Below, in pieces: positions 44,353 through 53,350 of a DNA stretch of 64,000 nucleotides (its first letter is position 1; each line of letters opens with the position of its first letter). The stretch spans positions 1,674,001 through 1,738,000 of the forward strand of contig NZ_CP036402.1 of assembly GCF_004322855.1 (NCBI RefSeq). Reading direction: 5' to 3'. Position numbers and translations under genes: made by a program. The notes beneath the pieces are model-generated. The model ran no database searches, was not told where the DNA came from, and was given only the letters and a program-made list of their open reading frames with translations. Source of the DNA: Egibacter rhizosphaerae (GTDB lineage: Bacteria > Actinomycetota > Nitriliruptoria > Euzebyales > Egibacteraceae).

Positions 44353-45621
44353 ATGCGACCGACAGGGCGTCGAACGTTGGTGACGCTGACCGGCGTACTC
44401 GGCCTGGTGCTCCTCGCGAGCTGCGGGGACGACACACAGCAGACGGCGAACGAATCACGGGACGACACCACCGAGGGGCGCGAGGAGTCCGACCGTGACA
44501 CCGGCTCCGAGGACATCGAGCCCGAGGAGGAGACCGGTGAGGACGGCGGCGAGGACGGTGACGCGGACCGCGCGGACGCGGACGACGCCGACGAGCAGGC
44601 CGACGACGGGGGGCTGCTCGTGGTGAGCTCGGTCGCGCCGATCGCCGAGCCGATCGAGCGCGTGCTCGGCGACCGTGGCGAGGTGGCCACGCTCGTCCCG
44701 GACGGCGCGGACTCGCACACCTACGAACCGTCACCCAGCGATGTCGCCCCGCTCAGCGAGGCCGACGCGTTCATCGGCAACGGGTTGGGCCTCAACGACG
44801 CCTCGGTCGACCTCGCCGAGGCGAACCTGCCCGACGACGCACCACTGGTGCTGCTCGGCGACGAGGCCCTCGAGGCCGACGACCTCTCTCACGAGCACTG
44901 GCACGACCACGACAACGGGCACACCCACGACGAAGACGACGGCCACACCCACGACGAGGACGACGGCCACACCCACGACGACGACAACGGCCACACCCAC
45001 GACGACGACAACGGCCACACCCACGACGACGACGGCCACGCCCACGACGAGGACGGCGCCCCCAACCCGCACGTGTGGACAAGCGTGCCGAACGTCACCG
45101 CCTACGTGGAGTCCACCGCGGAGGAGCTCGCCGACCTCGATCCCGACGGTGCCGACGTGTACCAGGAGAACGCCGCGAACTACACGGAGCAGCTCGACGC
45201 GCTGCACGAGGCGATCGCCGACAGCGTCGAGACCGTGCCCGACGGGCAGCGCCGGCTGGTCGTCTACCACGACGCCTGGTCGTACTTCGGCGAGGAGTAC
45301 GGCCTCGAGGTCACGGCGGCCGTACAGCCCGGCGACTTCTCGGAGCCGTCCGCCTCGGACGTCCGTGACATCATCGACCAGATCCAGGCCGAGGACGTAC
45401 CGGCCCTCTTCGGCAGCGAGGAGTTCCCCGCCGACGTGGTGTCGACGATCGCCGACGAGACCGGCGCCGCGTACGTCGGAGACCTCGCCGACGACCAGCT
45501 TCCCGGCGAGCCCGGGGACGTGGAGCACTCCTACGTCGGCATGATGGTCGACAACGTGTCGGTGATCGTGGACTCGCTGGGTGGCGACGCGAGCGCACTC
45601 AACGACGTGCTCGAGCGCTGA
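44353..45621 (+). CDS. znuA: zinc/manganese-binding lipoprotein (ZnuA/cluster 9)
   Basis: A 422-residue binding protein. The lipobox is LLASC (Cys24), followed by a 60-residue acidic linker. The cluster 9 fold provides metal ligands His122 (DSHTYEPSPSD), His240 (NPHVWTSVPN) and His306 (VVYHDAWSYFGEEYGLE). Between the first two lies a His/Asp-rich loop (about residues 182-235) with six GHTHDxDx units, the hallmark of zinc-type members, where it chelates extra zinc. This makes zinc more likely than manganese. The ATG at 44353 follows GGAAAGG. A palindromic operator lies just upstream. Confidence 0.93.
   Translation: MRPTGRRTLVTLTGVLGLVLLASCGDDTQQTANESRDDTTEGREESDRDTGSEDIEPEEETGEDGGEDGDADRADADDADEQADDGGLLVVSSVAPIAEPIERVLGDRGEVATLVPDGADSHTYEPSPSDVAPLSEADAFIGNGLGLNDASVDLAEANLPDDAPLVLLGDEALEADDLSHEHWHDHDNGHTHDEDDGHTHDEDDGHTHDDDNGHTHDDDNGHTHDDDGHAHDEDGAPNPHVWTSVPNVTAYVESTAEELADLDPDGADVYQENAANYTEQLDALHEAIADSVETVPDGQRRLVVYHDAWSYFGEEYGLEVTAAVQPGDFSEPSASDVRDIIDQIQAEDVPALFGSEEFPADVVSTIADETGAAYVGDLADDQLPGEPGDVEHSYVGMMVDNVSVIVDSLGGDASALNDVLER
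44917..45057. repeat. 24-bp tandem repeats encoding the His-rich loop of ZnuA
   Basis: Six units of the type GGCCACACCCACGACGAxGA at 44917, 44941, 44965, 44989, 45013 and 45034; the fifth is 21 bases. Each encodes GHTHDxDD/N. The third and fourth units are identical, suggesting recent expansion by slippage, always in frame. Confidence 0.92.
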
Positions 45622-45635
45622 CCGGCCGGTCAGCG
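45616..45635. terminator. 20-bp perfect palindrome holding both convergent stop codons
   Basis: CGCTGACCGG-CCGGTCAGCG spans the TGA of znuA (45619-45621) and the TGA of the Fe-ADH gene on the other strand (45630-45632). It is the only dyad in the 8-base intergenic space and probably acts as a two-way terminator, although it has no U tract. Confidence 0.55.
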
Positions 45636-46787
45636 GGCGCGGGCGAGGATCTCGCGGCGCTCGTCCACGGTCAGTTCGATCGGGTTGCCCTGCATCGAGC
45701 TCGACCGTCCCGCGGCCTCGACGACCGCCGGCAGGTCCTCCTCGGTCACGCCGTACTCCGCCAGGCCGGGCACGTCGAGCGACTCGACCAGTGCGCGCAG
45801 CCACTCCACGGCGTCCTCGACGGTGGCGTCGGGGTCCCCGGTCAGCAGCGCGCCGACCTCCCGGTAGCGCAGGAGCGCGCGCCCGTCGGGGTCGCGCTCC
45901 TGCAACGCCCGCACGTTGACCGCGGTCGCGACGGGCAGCAGCCGCCCGCACACGGCGCCGTGCGGCGCCGGGCGCAGCCCGCCGAGCGGCCCCGCGAACC
46001 CGTGCACGGCGCCGAGCTTCGCGTTGGCGAGCGCCAAACCGCCGTAGAGGCTCGCGAGCGCCATCTCGGAGCGGGCGTCGAGATCGTCGCCGTCACGGTG
46101 AGCCCTCGGCAGCGCCCGTGCGGCCCGAGGGATCCCGTCCCGACACAACGCGTCGGTCGTGGGCGTCGCCAGGTGACTGGTGAAGGGCTCGATCAGCTGG
46201 GTGAGCGCGTCGAGGCCACTCGCGGCCGTGACCGTGGGCGGGACGCCACGGGTCAGCTCGGGGTCCACGAGCGCGAGCGCGGGGACCATCGCGGGATCGC
46301 GCAAGCTGACCTTGACCCCGCGCTCGGGAACGCCGAGCACCGCGTTCTTCGTCGCCTCGGAGCCGGTGCCGGCCGTCGTCGGGACCGCGATCTGCGGCAG
46401 GGGCGTCCCGTCGAGCGGTTGCGCGTCCCCCACCACCTCGAGGTAGCGGCGGGCCGGGCCGGAGGCGCCGGCCAGACCCGCGATCGCCTTGCCGGTGTCG
46501 AGGACGCTGCCTCCCCCGACGCTCACGACGAGGTCGACGCCGGCCTCCCGAGCGTGTGCCGTGCCCTGCTCGGCCACCTCCACCGTCGGTTCCCCGCTGA
46601 CCGACCACGTGTCGTACGCGACGCCGGCGGCGTCGAGTTGCTCCGCGGCGACCTTCACGCGTTCCGGACGGGAGCCGGTGACGAGCAGCGCGCGGGAGCC
46701 CATCGTTGCCGCGGCCGCGCCGAGCTCGGCGACGCGCCCGGCGCCGAACGCGATCCGTCGCGGAGCGACGAAGTCGAACCGCACCAC
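45630..46787 (-). CDS. iron-containing alcohol dehydrogenase family protein
   Basis: A 385-residue group III dehydrogenase. The nucleotide region is GGGSVLDTGKAIAGL (91-105). The metal region is AASGLDALTQLIEPF and LGAVHGFAGPLGGLRPAPHGAVCG. Of the usual ligands Asp193, His262 and His276 are present, but the second ligand position is Gln197 instead of His, and the relay His is Gly266; this DALTQ form defines a known-looking subfamily whose activity is unclear. It is the last gene of the minus-strand inositol operon, 59 bases after iolA, and may handle a semialdehyde side product. That role is an inference. Confidence 0.85.
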   Translation of the reverse strand: MVRFDFVAPRRIAFGAGRVAELGAAAATMGSRALLVTGSRPERVKVAAEQLDAAGVAYDTWSVSGEPTVEVAEQGTAHAREAGVDLVVSVGGGSVLDTGKAIAGLAGASGPARRYLEVVGDAQPLDGTPLPQIAVPTTAGTGSEATKNAVLGVPERGVKVSLRDPAMVPALALVDPELTRGVPPTVTAASGLDALTQLIEPFTSHLATPTTDALCRDGIPRAARALPRAHRDGDDLDARSEMALASLYGGLALANAKLGAVHGFAGPLGGLRPAPHGAVCGRLLPVATAVNVRALQERDPDGRALLRYREVGALLTGDPDATVEDAVEWLRALVESLDVPGLAEYGVTEEDLPAVVEAAGRSSSMQGNPIELTVDERREILARAR

Positions 46788-46846
46788 GCGCCTCCCTGCT
46801 CGGGCTCCGGAGATCCGGCCGCCACGGGACGGCCTCCCCCGCGAGG

Positions 46847-48349
46847 CTACCGTGCGGTGGGGAACCCGCGGTCGATGCCGCGCTCGGTGGGGTCGGGCCA
46901 GCGCGAGGTGACCACCTTGCCGCGCGTGTTGAACTGCACGCCCTCGGGCCCGTGGATGTGCAGGTCACCGAAGAGCGACTCCTTCCAGCCTCCGAACGAG
47001 TGGTAGGCCATCGGCACCGGGATCGGCACGTTCACGCCGACCATGCCCACCTCCACCTCGTGGTGGAACCGGCGCGCCGCGCCCCCGTCGTTGGTGAAGA
47101 TCGCCGTGCCGTTGCCCCACCGGTTGCGGTTCACGAGGTCGATCGCCTCCTCGAACGAGTCCGCGCGCAACAGCACCAGCACGGGGCCGAAGATCTCGTC
47201 GGTGTACACGGTCATGCCGGGGGTGACGTGATCGAAGAGGCTGGGCCCGAGCCAGTGCCCGCCGTCGTCGCCGTCGATCGGGTGGTCGCGCCCGTCGTAG
47301 GCCAGGGTCGCGCCCTCGGCGACGCCCGCTGCGAGGTAGCCGGCGACCCGGTCGCGGTGTTCGGCGGTGATGAGCGGCCCCATGTGCGCGTCGGGATTGG
47401 TGCCGGCTGCGACCTCCAGGCCCTTCAGCCGTTCGGTGATGGCCGGCGCGAGCGCGTCGCCGACACCGCCGACGGCGACCGCGGCGCTGATCGCCATGCA
47501 GCGCTCACCCGCCGAGCCGTAGGCCGCACCGACCAGCGCGTCCGCCGTGACGTCGAGGTCGGCGTCGGGGAGCACAACCGCGTGGTTCTTCGCGCCGCCG
47601 AGCGCCTGGACCCGCTTGCCGTGCTCGACCGCGGTCCGCTGCACGTGCCGGGCGACCGGTGTCGAGCCGACGAACGACACGCCGTCGACCTCCGGGTGGG
47701 TGAGCAGCGTCTGCGCGGCCTCCCCGGTGCCCTGCACGACGCCCACGACCCCGGGCGGCACCCCGGCCTCGTGCGCGAGCTCGGCCAGGCGCAGCGACGC
47801 CGAGGGGTCCTTCTCGCTGGGCTTGAGGACGAACGCGTTCCCGCAGGCGATCGCGATCGGCAGCATCCACAGCGGCACCATCACGGGGAAGTTGAACGGC
47901 GTGATGCCCGCCATCACCCCCACCGGTTGCCGGACCGACCAGCTGTCGACGTTGGTCGACACGTTCTCGGTGTGCTCACCCTTCAACAGATCGGGGATGC
48001 CGCACGCGTACTCCACGACCTCGAGGCCGCGCTGCACCTCCCCGGCCGCGTCGTCGGCGACCTTGCCGTGCTCGGTGACGAGGAGGTCCACCAGCTCGTC
48101 CCGGCGCGCGTTGAGCAGCTCCCGGTACGCGAACATCGTCGTCTTGCGCCGTCCCAGGGAGGCATGGCGCCACTCGCCGAAGGCGGCGCGCGCGGCCCGG
48201 ACCGCGCGGTCCGCCGCCTCGCCGCCGCCCGCGGGCACCCGGCCGACCACCCGGCCGGTGGCGGATTCCGTCACACCCACCGTCTCGGCGGCGGCCTCCT
48301 CGACGCGCTCCCCGGCGATCCAGTGGGGGACCATCGGTGCGTTGCTCAT
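46847..48349 (-). CDS. iolA: methylmalonate/malonate-semialdehyde dehydrogenase (acylating)
   Basis: CoA-dependent oxidation of malonate semialdehyde to acetyl-CoA and CO2, the last step of inositol breakdown. The 500-residue product shows GVMAGITPFNFPVMVPLWMLPIAIACGNAFVLKPSEKDPS, VSFVGSTPVARHV, LGGAKNHAVVLPDADLD, the catalytic cysteine in GSAGERCMAISAAVAVG, and the C-terminal GMVGVNVPIPVPMAYHSFGGWKESLFGDLHIHG, which separates MMSDH from other aldehyde dehydrogenases. The ATG at 48349 overlaps the iolD stop by 4 bases. Confidence 0.95.
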   Translation of the reverse strand: MSNAPMVPHWIAGERVEEAAAETVGVTESATGRVVGRVPAGGGEAADRAVRAARAAFGEWRHASLGRRKTTMFAYRELLNARRDELVDLLVTEHGKVADDAAGEVQRGLEVVEYACGIPDLLKGEHTENVSTNVDSWSVRQPVGVMAGITPFNFPVMVPLWMLPIAIACGNAFVLKPSEKDPSASLRLAELAHEAGVPPGVVGVVQGTGEAAQTLLTHPEVDGVSFVGSTPVARHVQRTAVEHGKRVQALGGAKNHAVVLPDADLDVTADALVGAAYGSAGERCMAISAAVAVGGVGDALAPAITERLKGLEVAAGTNPDAHMGPLITAEHRDRVAGYLAAGVAEGATLAYDGRDHPIDGDDGGHWLGPSLFDHVTPGMTVYTDEIFGPVLVLLRADSFEEAIDLVNRNRWGNGTAIFTNDGGAARRFHHEVEVGMVGVNVPIPVPMAYHSFGGWKESLFGDLHIHGPEGVQFNTRGKVVTSRWPDPTERGIDRGFPTAR

Positions 48350-50244
48350 CGCGGGCTCCCTGCTCTCGTCGTTCGTGCCGGCTCGGCGTGGCTGCGCACG
48401 TCGGGGCGCCGTTGCTCGTAGTCCGCGCGCGCCGCGGTGACCCCGGGCTCGTCGCTCTGCTGCGCGACCGGGACATCCCACCACGCGCCGCCCGGCACGT
48501 CACCGGGCTCCGCGGCGACGTAGACGACCCGCACCCCCGTCACGTTCGCGGCCTCGGCCAGCGCGGCACGCAGCTCGTCGGTGGTCCCCACACGCCACAC
48601 GCGCGCGCCGAGGCTCTCGGCGTTCGCGGCGAGGTCGACGGGCAGCCGCTCGCCGGTGTAGTCGCCGGTGGCGGGGTCGCGCCGGCGATAGCGGGTCCCG
48701 AACCCCTCGGCGCCGACCGCGCCGGACAGCGCGCCGATGGACCCGAACCCGTGGTTGTCGACGAGCACGAGGGTGAGGTCGAGCGATTCCTGCAGCGCGA
48801 CGACGAGTTCCCCGGGCAGCATGAGGTACGAGCCGTCGCCGATGAGCACGAAGACCTCGCGCTCGGGCTCGGCGAGGCGCACGCCGATCCCTGCCGGGAT
48901 CTCGTAGCCCATGCACGAGTAGCCGTACTCGACGTGGTAGGTGCCCGGCTCCCCCGGCCGCCAGACCCGGTGCAGCTGACCCGGCATGCTCCCGGCCGCG
49001 TTGATGACCACGCCGTCCCGGCCCGCCGCCTCGTTGACCGCGGCGATCACCTGCGGCTGTGTGAGCACGCCACCGTCCCCCTTCAGGCTGGCGGCCAGTG
49101 CCTCCTCCCAGGCCGCCTTGCGCCGCCCCACCTCGGCGCGGTGCTCGTCGCCGATCGCCCACCCCTCGAGGGCGCGGTCGAGGGCCTCGATCGCCGCGCG
49201 GGCGTCGGCGACCAGCGGGACCGCCGAGAACTTGCGGGCGTCGGGAGCGGCCACGTTGACGTTGACGAACCGCACGTCCGGGTCGGCGAAGATCGTCTGG
49301 CTCGCGGTCGTGAAGTCGCTGTAGCGGGTGCCGATACCCACCACCACGTCGGCCTCGCGGGCGAGCTCGTTGGCGGCGTCGGTGCCCGTGACGCCCAGGG
49401 CGCCGACGGCCGCCGGGTGATCGGCCGGCAGCGCTGACAGGCCCGCCTGGGTCGCGGCGACCGGAACCCCCGTCCGCCGAGCGAAACGGGCGAGCGCGTC
49501 CGTGGCGTCGCTGTAGATCACGCCGCCGCCGGCGACGATCAGCGGGCGCTGCGCGCCGCGGAGCAGGTCGGCCGCCTCGCGCAGTTCCCGCTCGGCCGGC
49601 TCCGGCCGTGGCACCCGCCAGACCCGCTCGGCGAAGAGCGAGGCCGGGAAGTCGTGCGCCTCGGCCTGGACGTCCTGCGGCAACGCGATCGTGACCGCGC
49701 CGGTCTCGGCGGGATCGGTGAGCACCCGCAGCGCCTCCAGCAGCGCGTGGGGCAGCTGCTCGGCGCGCTCGACGCGGTCGAAGTAGCGGCTGACCGGGCG
49801 CAGCGTGTCGTTGACGCTGACGTTGCCGTCGCCGAAGTCCTCGAGCTGCTGCAGCACCGGCCGGGGGGTGCGGGTCGCGAAGACGTCGCCCGGCAGCAGC
49901 AGCACCGGCAACCGGTTGATCGTCGCGCCGGCGGCCGCGGTGACCATGTTCGTCGCGCCCGGGCCGACCGAGCTCGTGCAGGCGAGCGTCGAGAGCCGCC
50001 GACGCGCCCGCGCGTAGGCGGCCGCGGAGTGCACCATCGCCTGCTCGTTGCGCGAAAGGTAGTAGGGCAGGGCGTCCTGGCGCTCCTTGAGGGCGATGCC
50101 CAGCCCCGCGACGTTGCCGTGCCCGAAGATCCCGTAGCAGCCGTCCACGAAGCGCTGCGCGACGCCGTCCCGCTCGGTGTACTGCGCGGTCAGGAACGCG
50201 ACGATCGCCTGCCCCGTGGTCAACCGGTGCGTCGCCTCGCTCAC
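48346..50244 (-). CDS. iolD: 3D-(3,5/4)-trihydroxycyclohexane-1,2-dione hydrolase
   Basis: Thiamin-diphosphate enzyme that opens the inositol-derived ring to 5-deoxy-glucuronate. The 632-residue product opens LTTGQAIVAFLTAQYTERDG, then GCYGIFGHGNVAGLGIALKE, LACTSSVGPGATNMVTAAA (N-terminal Pyr domain), PLIVAGGGVIYSDAT (middle domain), YSCMGYEIPAGIG and the ThDP motif GDGSYLMLPGELVVALQESLDLTLVLVDNHGFGSI. These match IolD and not acetolactate synthase. The GTG at 50244 overlaps the iolB stop. The last 30 residues are unusual, Arg/Ala-rich. Confidence 0.95.
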   Translation of the reverse strand: MSEATHRLTTGQAIVAFLTAQYTERDGVAQRFVDGCYGIFGHGNVAGLGIALKERQDALPYYLSRNEQAMVHSAAAYARARRRLSTLACTSSVGPGATNMVTAAAGATINRLPVLLLPGDVFATRTPRPVLQQLEDFGDGNVSVNDTLRPVSRYFDRVERAEQLPHALLEALRVLTDPAETGAVTIALPQDVQAEAHDFPASLFAERVWRVPRPEPAERELREAADLLRGAQRPLIVAGGGVIYSDATDALARFARRTGVPVAATQAGLSALPADHPAAVGALGVTGTDAANELAREADVVVGIGTRYSDFTTASQTIFADPDVRFVNVNVAAPDARKFSAVPLVADARAAIEALDRALEGWAIGDEHRAEVGRRKAAWEEALAASLKGDGGVLTQPQVIAAVNEAAGRDGVVINAAGSMPGQLHRVWRPGEPGTYHVEYGYSCMGYEIPAGIGVRLAEPEREVFVLIGDGSYLMLPGELVVALQESLDLTLVLVDNHGFGSIGALSGAVGAEGFGTRYRRRDPATGDYTGERLPVDLAANAESLGARVWRVGTTDELRAALAEAANVTGVRVVYVAAEPGDVPGGAWWDVPVAQQSDEPGVTAARADYEQRRPDVRSHAEPARTTRAGSPR

Positions 50245-51155
50245 CGTTCCACCTCCGCTCGCTCGAGGGCCGCCGGCCACGGGCCGACCCGACCCCCGTG
50301 GCTCGTCAACGGCAGCCGCGGGTCCGGCTCGAGCTCGTCGAGCCACGACCGCTGCCAGGCGTAGGTCGGATCGTCGCAGAACGTCATCGCCCGCTGCTCG
50401 CCCGGTCCCGCCAGGACGTTCAGGTAGTACAGCTCGAACCCGGGCGCGGCGATGGAGGGGCCGTGGTAGCCCCGCGGGATCAGGAACGCGTCGCCGTCGC
50501 GGACGGTCTCGGTCGCGTCGATGGCCCCGTCGGGCGTGTAGAGCTTGTGGACCGCGAACCCGTCGCGACCGGCCACCTCGAAGTAGTAGATCTCCTCGTT
50601 GATGACCTCGCCGGGACGCTCCTCGTCGTGCTTGTGCGGCGGCCAGCTCGACCAGAGGCCGTCGGGCGTGAGGAGTTCCACCGCTATCAGCCGGTCGGCG
50701 CCGGGGAAGGCCTCGGGCTGGAGGAAGTTGTTCACCTGACGACAGGCGTTCCCGCCGCCGCGCACCTCGACGGGCACCTCCTCGGCGGGCCCGTAGACGG
50801 CTTGCCGGCGAGTGCGGGCCTCGGCGAAGGGCAATGCCACCCGGGCCCCGCGTTCGCTCTCGAGCGTGACCTCGCTGTCCCTGGGCACGTAGGCGAAGTC
50901 GCTGACCCGGTGGAAGACGCTCTCGCGTCCGGCCAGCGCGTATCGCTCGGTCTCGCAGGTCACCGTCAGCCCGCCGGACAGCGGCAGCACGGCCAGCTCG
51001 GTCGTCCCCGTGGCGATCGTGCGCGACCGACCGGGGGCGATTTCCAGCACCCGCAGGCCGGCGTGGTCCCAGCCCGCGCGCGCCGGGGTGATGAGCAGCG
51101 GGTCGTCGCCCTCGGTTGCCCGACCACGGGGCAGGAACACGTGCTCGTCGCTCAT
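50241..51155 (-). CDS. iolB: 5-deoxy-glucuronate isomerase
   Basis: Isomerises 5-deoxy-glucuronate to 5-keto-2-deoxygluconate. The 304-residue bicupin has NACRQVNNFLQPEAFPGADRLIAVELLTPDGLWSSWPPHKHDE, with metal ligands His-x-His and Glu, and NEEIYYFEVAGRDGFAVHKLYTPDG plus LIPRGYHGPSIAAPGFELYYLNVLAGP. The ATG at 51155 starts MSDEHVFLPRG. It lies 65 bases after the importer ATPase and overlaps iolD. Confidence 0.95.
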   Translation of the reverse strand: MSDEHVFLPRGRATEGDDPLLITPARAGWDHAGLRVLEIAPGRSRTIATGTTELAVLPLSGGLTVTCETERYALAGRESVFHRVSDFAYVPRDSEVTLESERGARVALPFAEARTRRQAVYGPAEEVPVEVRGGGNACRQVNNFLQPEAFPGADRLIAVELLTPDGLWSSWPPHKHDEERPGEVINEEIYYFEVAGRDGFAVHKLYTPDGAIDATETVRDGDAFLIPRGYHGPSIAAPGFELYYLNVLAGPGEQRAMTFCDDPTYAWQRSWLDELEPDPRLPLTSHGGRVGPWPAALERAEVER

Positions 51156-51220
51156 GCGCGTCTCCTCAGCGTCGTGTTGGGGCTCAGGGTCGCGAGCCGC
51201 ACGTCGATCGGGCGCGCCGG

Positions 51221-52204
51221 TCACGCCCGGTCGTCTCGGGAACCGGACCTCGGCCCGCCGTGCCCGTCGTCCCCGCCGTGCCCGTCCGGTGCCGCGTCGC
51301 CGCTGGTCGGCAGTTGCTCGAGCTCCTCGGCGAGGGCGTCAGCCAGCTCGCTGTCGACCTCGCTGTCGGCCGACTCGCGCAGCTCGTGGGACAACTCCTC
51401 GAGCTCCTCGCCACCGGCCATCATGGATAGCACCTCCTCGCGGCTGGTGTCCTGACGGTCGAACGTGCCGTAGCTGCGGCCGCGGTTGAGGATCGTGAAC
51501 CGGTCGGCGACCGGGTAGGCGTGGTGCACGTTGTGGGTGATGAAGATCACCCCGAGGCCCTGGTTGCGGGCTTTGAGCACGTAGTGCAGGACCTTGCCCG
51601 CCTCCTTTACGCCCAGCGCGGACGTCGGCTCGTCGAGGATCAACAGCTTCGCGCCGAAGTAGGCGGCGCGCGCGATCGCGATCGACTGGCGCTCGCCGCC
51701 GGACAGCGTACCGGCGAGCTGGAACGGGTCCCGGACGTCGATGCCGATGCTCGCCATCTGCTCGCGGGCGACCTGCGCGGCGTACTTCTGGTCGAAGACC
51801 TTGAACGGGCCCCAACCCTTCCGCGGCTCGTTGCCCAGGAAGAAGTTGCGGGTGAGGCTCATCAGCGGGATCGTCCCGACGTCCTGGTGGACGGTCGCGA
51901 TCCCGTGCTGCATCGCCTCGCGGGGACTCTCGAACCGCACCGACCGCCCGTCGAAGACGAACTCGCCCTCGTCGTGGTGATGCACCCCCGAGAGGATCTT
52001 GATGCAGGTCGACTTGCCGGCCCCGTTGTCACCGAGCAACGCCATGACCTCACCGGGACGCACGGTCATGTCGAGGTCCTTGAGGGCGATCACCCCCGAG
52101 AAGTACTTGGAGACGCCGCGCAGCTCCACCAGCGGGTCTCGCGCGTCGGCGGCCCCGTCGTGGCCGGAGACGGAGGTCCCCGCAGTGATCTCCTCGCTGG
52201 TCAT
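51221..52204 (-). CDS. ABC ATPase of the inositol importer (single-domain CUT2 type)
   Basis: ATPase of 327 residues. Walker A is GDNGAGKST, the signature is [15 protein letters not shown], Walker B is [15 protein letters not shown] and the switch is [15 protein letters not shown]. Sugar CUT2 systems usually have a fused double ATPase of about 500 residues; this one has a single domain, like FrcA of the fructose system. After about residue 265 it has a Glu/Asp- and then Gly/His-rich tail ([14 protein letters not shown]). The ATG overlaps the permease stop by 4 bases. Confidence 0.9.
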   Translation of the reverse strand: MTSEEITAGTSVSGHDGAADARDPLVELRGVSKYFSGVIALKDLDMTVRPGEVMALLGDNGAGKSTCIKILSGVHHHDEGEFVFDGRSVRFESPREAMQHGIATVHQDVGTIPLMSLTRNFFLGNEPRKGWGPFKVFDQKYAAQVAREQMASIGIDVRDPFQLAGTLSGGERQSIAIARAAYFGAKLLILDEPTSALGVKEAGKVLHYVLKARNQGLGVIFITHNVHHAYPVADRFTILNRGRSYGTFDRQDTSREEVLSMMAGGEELEELSHELRESADSEVDSELADALAEELEQLPTSGDAAPDGHGGDDGHGGPRSGSRDDRA

Positions 52205-53265
52205 CTGGCCTCCATCGCTTTGCGTCGCAACCAGTTGTTCGCGACGACCGCCGCCAGCAGCAGGACGCCCAGGAACACGCGGAACCAGTCGCTGTCGATC
52301 CCGGCGAAGAAGATCCCCTGCCGCACGATCCCGAGGGTGAGCGCGCCGAACGCCGCCCCGACGGCTGAGCCGAAACCGCCCGTCAGCAGGGCCCCGCCGA
52401 TGACCGCCGCCGCGATGGCCTCGAGCTCGACGAGCTCGCCTCGCAGCGAGTCCGCGCTGCCCAGCGCCACGACCTGCAGGACGCCGACGAGGGTGGCCGC
52501 GCAGGCCGTTCCGATGAACAACAGCCACTTGACCCGGTAGATCGGCACCCCCGCGTTCCGGGCCGCGGTCCCGTGGCCGCCCGATGCGAAGATCCAGTTC
52601 CCCAACCGGGTGCGCAGCAGAATGTAGGTGGCGACCGCGACGAGCACGATCCACCAGAGGATCGGCGCATCGAACCCGCCGACCTCACCCGCCAGCAGGG
52701 CCACGAGGGGGCTGCCCTCGGTCGCGTCGCTCACCCCGCCGACCTGCGTGCGGCCGGTGAGTAGCCGGCTCACGGCGATCGTCAGGCCCCGCAGCGCGAA
52801 CAGGCCCGCGAGGGTCACGATGAACGACGGCAGGCCGGTCTTGCGCACGATGTACGCGTTGAGCGAGCCCCACGCGACCGCGAAGCCGAACGCCACGAGG
52901 ACCGCGACGCTCAGGGGCAGCCCGTAGAACGCCGTGAGCAGCGCGACGATCATGCCGCTCGCGCCGATCATCGACCCGACCGAGAGGTCGAACTCGCCGC
53001 CGATCATGAGCAGGGTGACGAACGTCGCCACGATCCCGAGGTAGGCGGCCACGAGCAGGTAGTTCGCTGCCCCGCCGAGGGTCAGGAAACCCCCGCCGGC
53101 CCAGACGGCGAAGATCGTCCACACCACGACGGTCCCGACGATGGCGCCGAACTCGGGACGGCGGAACAGTCGGGTGAAGAGGCTGACCTCGCGGACGCGC
53201 TCGTCCGGCGCCCCGCTGGCCGCCTCGGTCGATCGTTGTTCGCTGGGGGCCTTGGTCGCGGCCAC
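52201..53265 (-). CDS. ABC permease of the inositol importer (RbsC/FrcC type)
   Basis: A 354-residue membrane protein with about nine to ten hydrophobic segments. The family landmark is [39 protein letters not shown], then [25 protein letters not shown] and [38 protein letters not shown]. It starts with a GTG at 53265, 85 bases after the binding-protein gene, with a hairpin between. The position ahead of iolB, iolD and iolA makes myo-inositol the likely substrate. Confidence 0.92.
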   Translation of the reverse strand: MAATKAPSEQRSTEAASGAPDERVREVSLFTRLFRRPEFGAIVGTVVVWTIFAVWAGGGFLTLGGAANYLLVAAYLGIVATFVTLLMIGGEFDLSVGSMIGASGMIVALLTAFYGLPLSVAVLVAFGFAVAWGSLNAYIVRKTGLPSFIVTLAGLFALRGLTIAVSRLLTGRTQVGGVSDATEGSPLVALLAGEVGGFDAPILWWIVLVAVATYILLRTRLGNWIFASGGHGTAARNAGVPIYRVKWLLFIGTACAATLVGVLQVVALGSADSLRGELVELEAIAAAVIGGALLTGGFGSAVGAAFGALTLGIVRQGIFFAGIDSDWFRVFLGVLLLAAVVANNWLRRKAMEAR

Positions 53266-53294
53266 GGCAACACTCCTCTCGCCGGGCCCCGCGA

Positions 53295-53328
53295 CCGGGG
53301 ACGCGGCGTGGTGTCACGCGCTCCCCGG
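53295..53328 (-). promoter_or_regulatory. intercistronic hairpin after the inositol-binding-protein gene
   Basis: Arms CCGGGGACGCG (53295-53305) and CGCGCTCCCCGG (53317-53328) pair over 11 bp with one bulged base. It lies between the binding-protein stop and the permease start, in the same relative position as the hairpin in the hexuronate operon. A role in keeping binding-protein mRNA abundant is likely. Confidence 0.65.
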
Positions 53329-53350
53329 CCGCGAGGTGCGGTGCGCCGTC

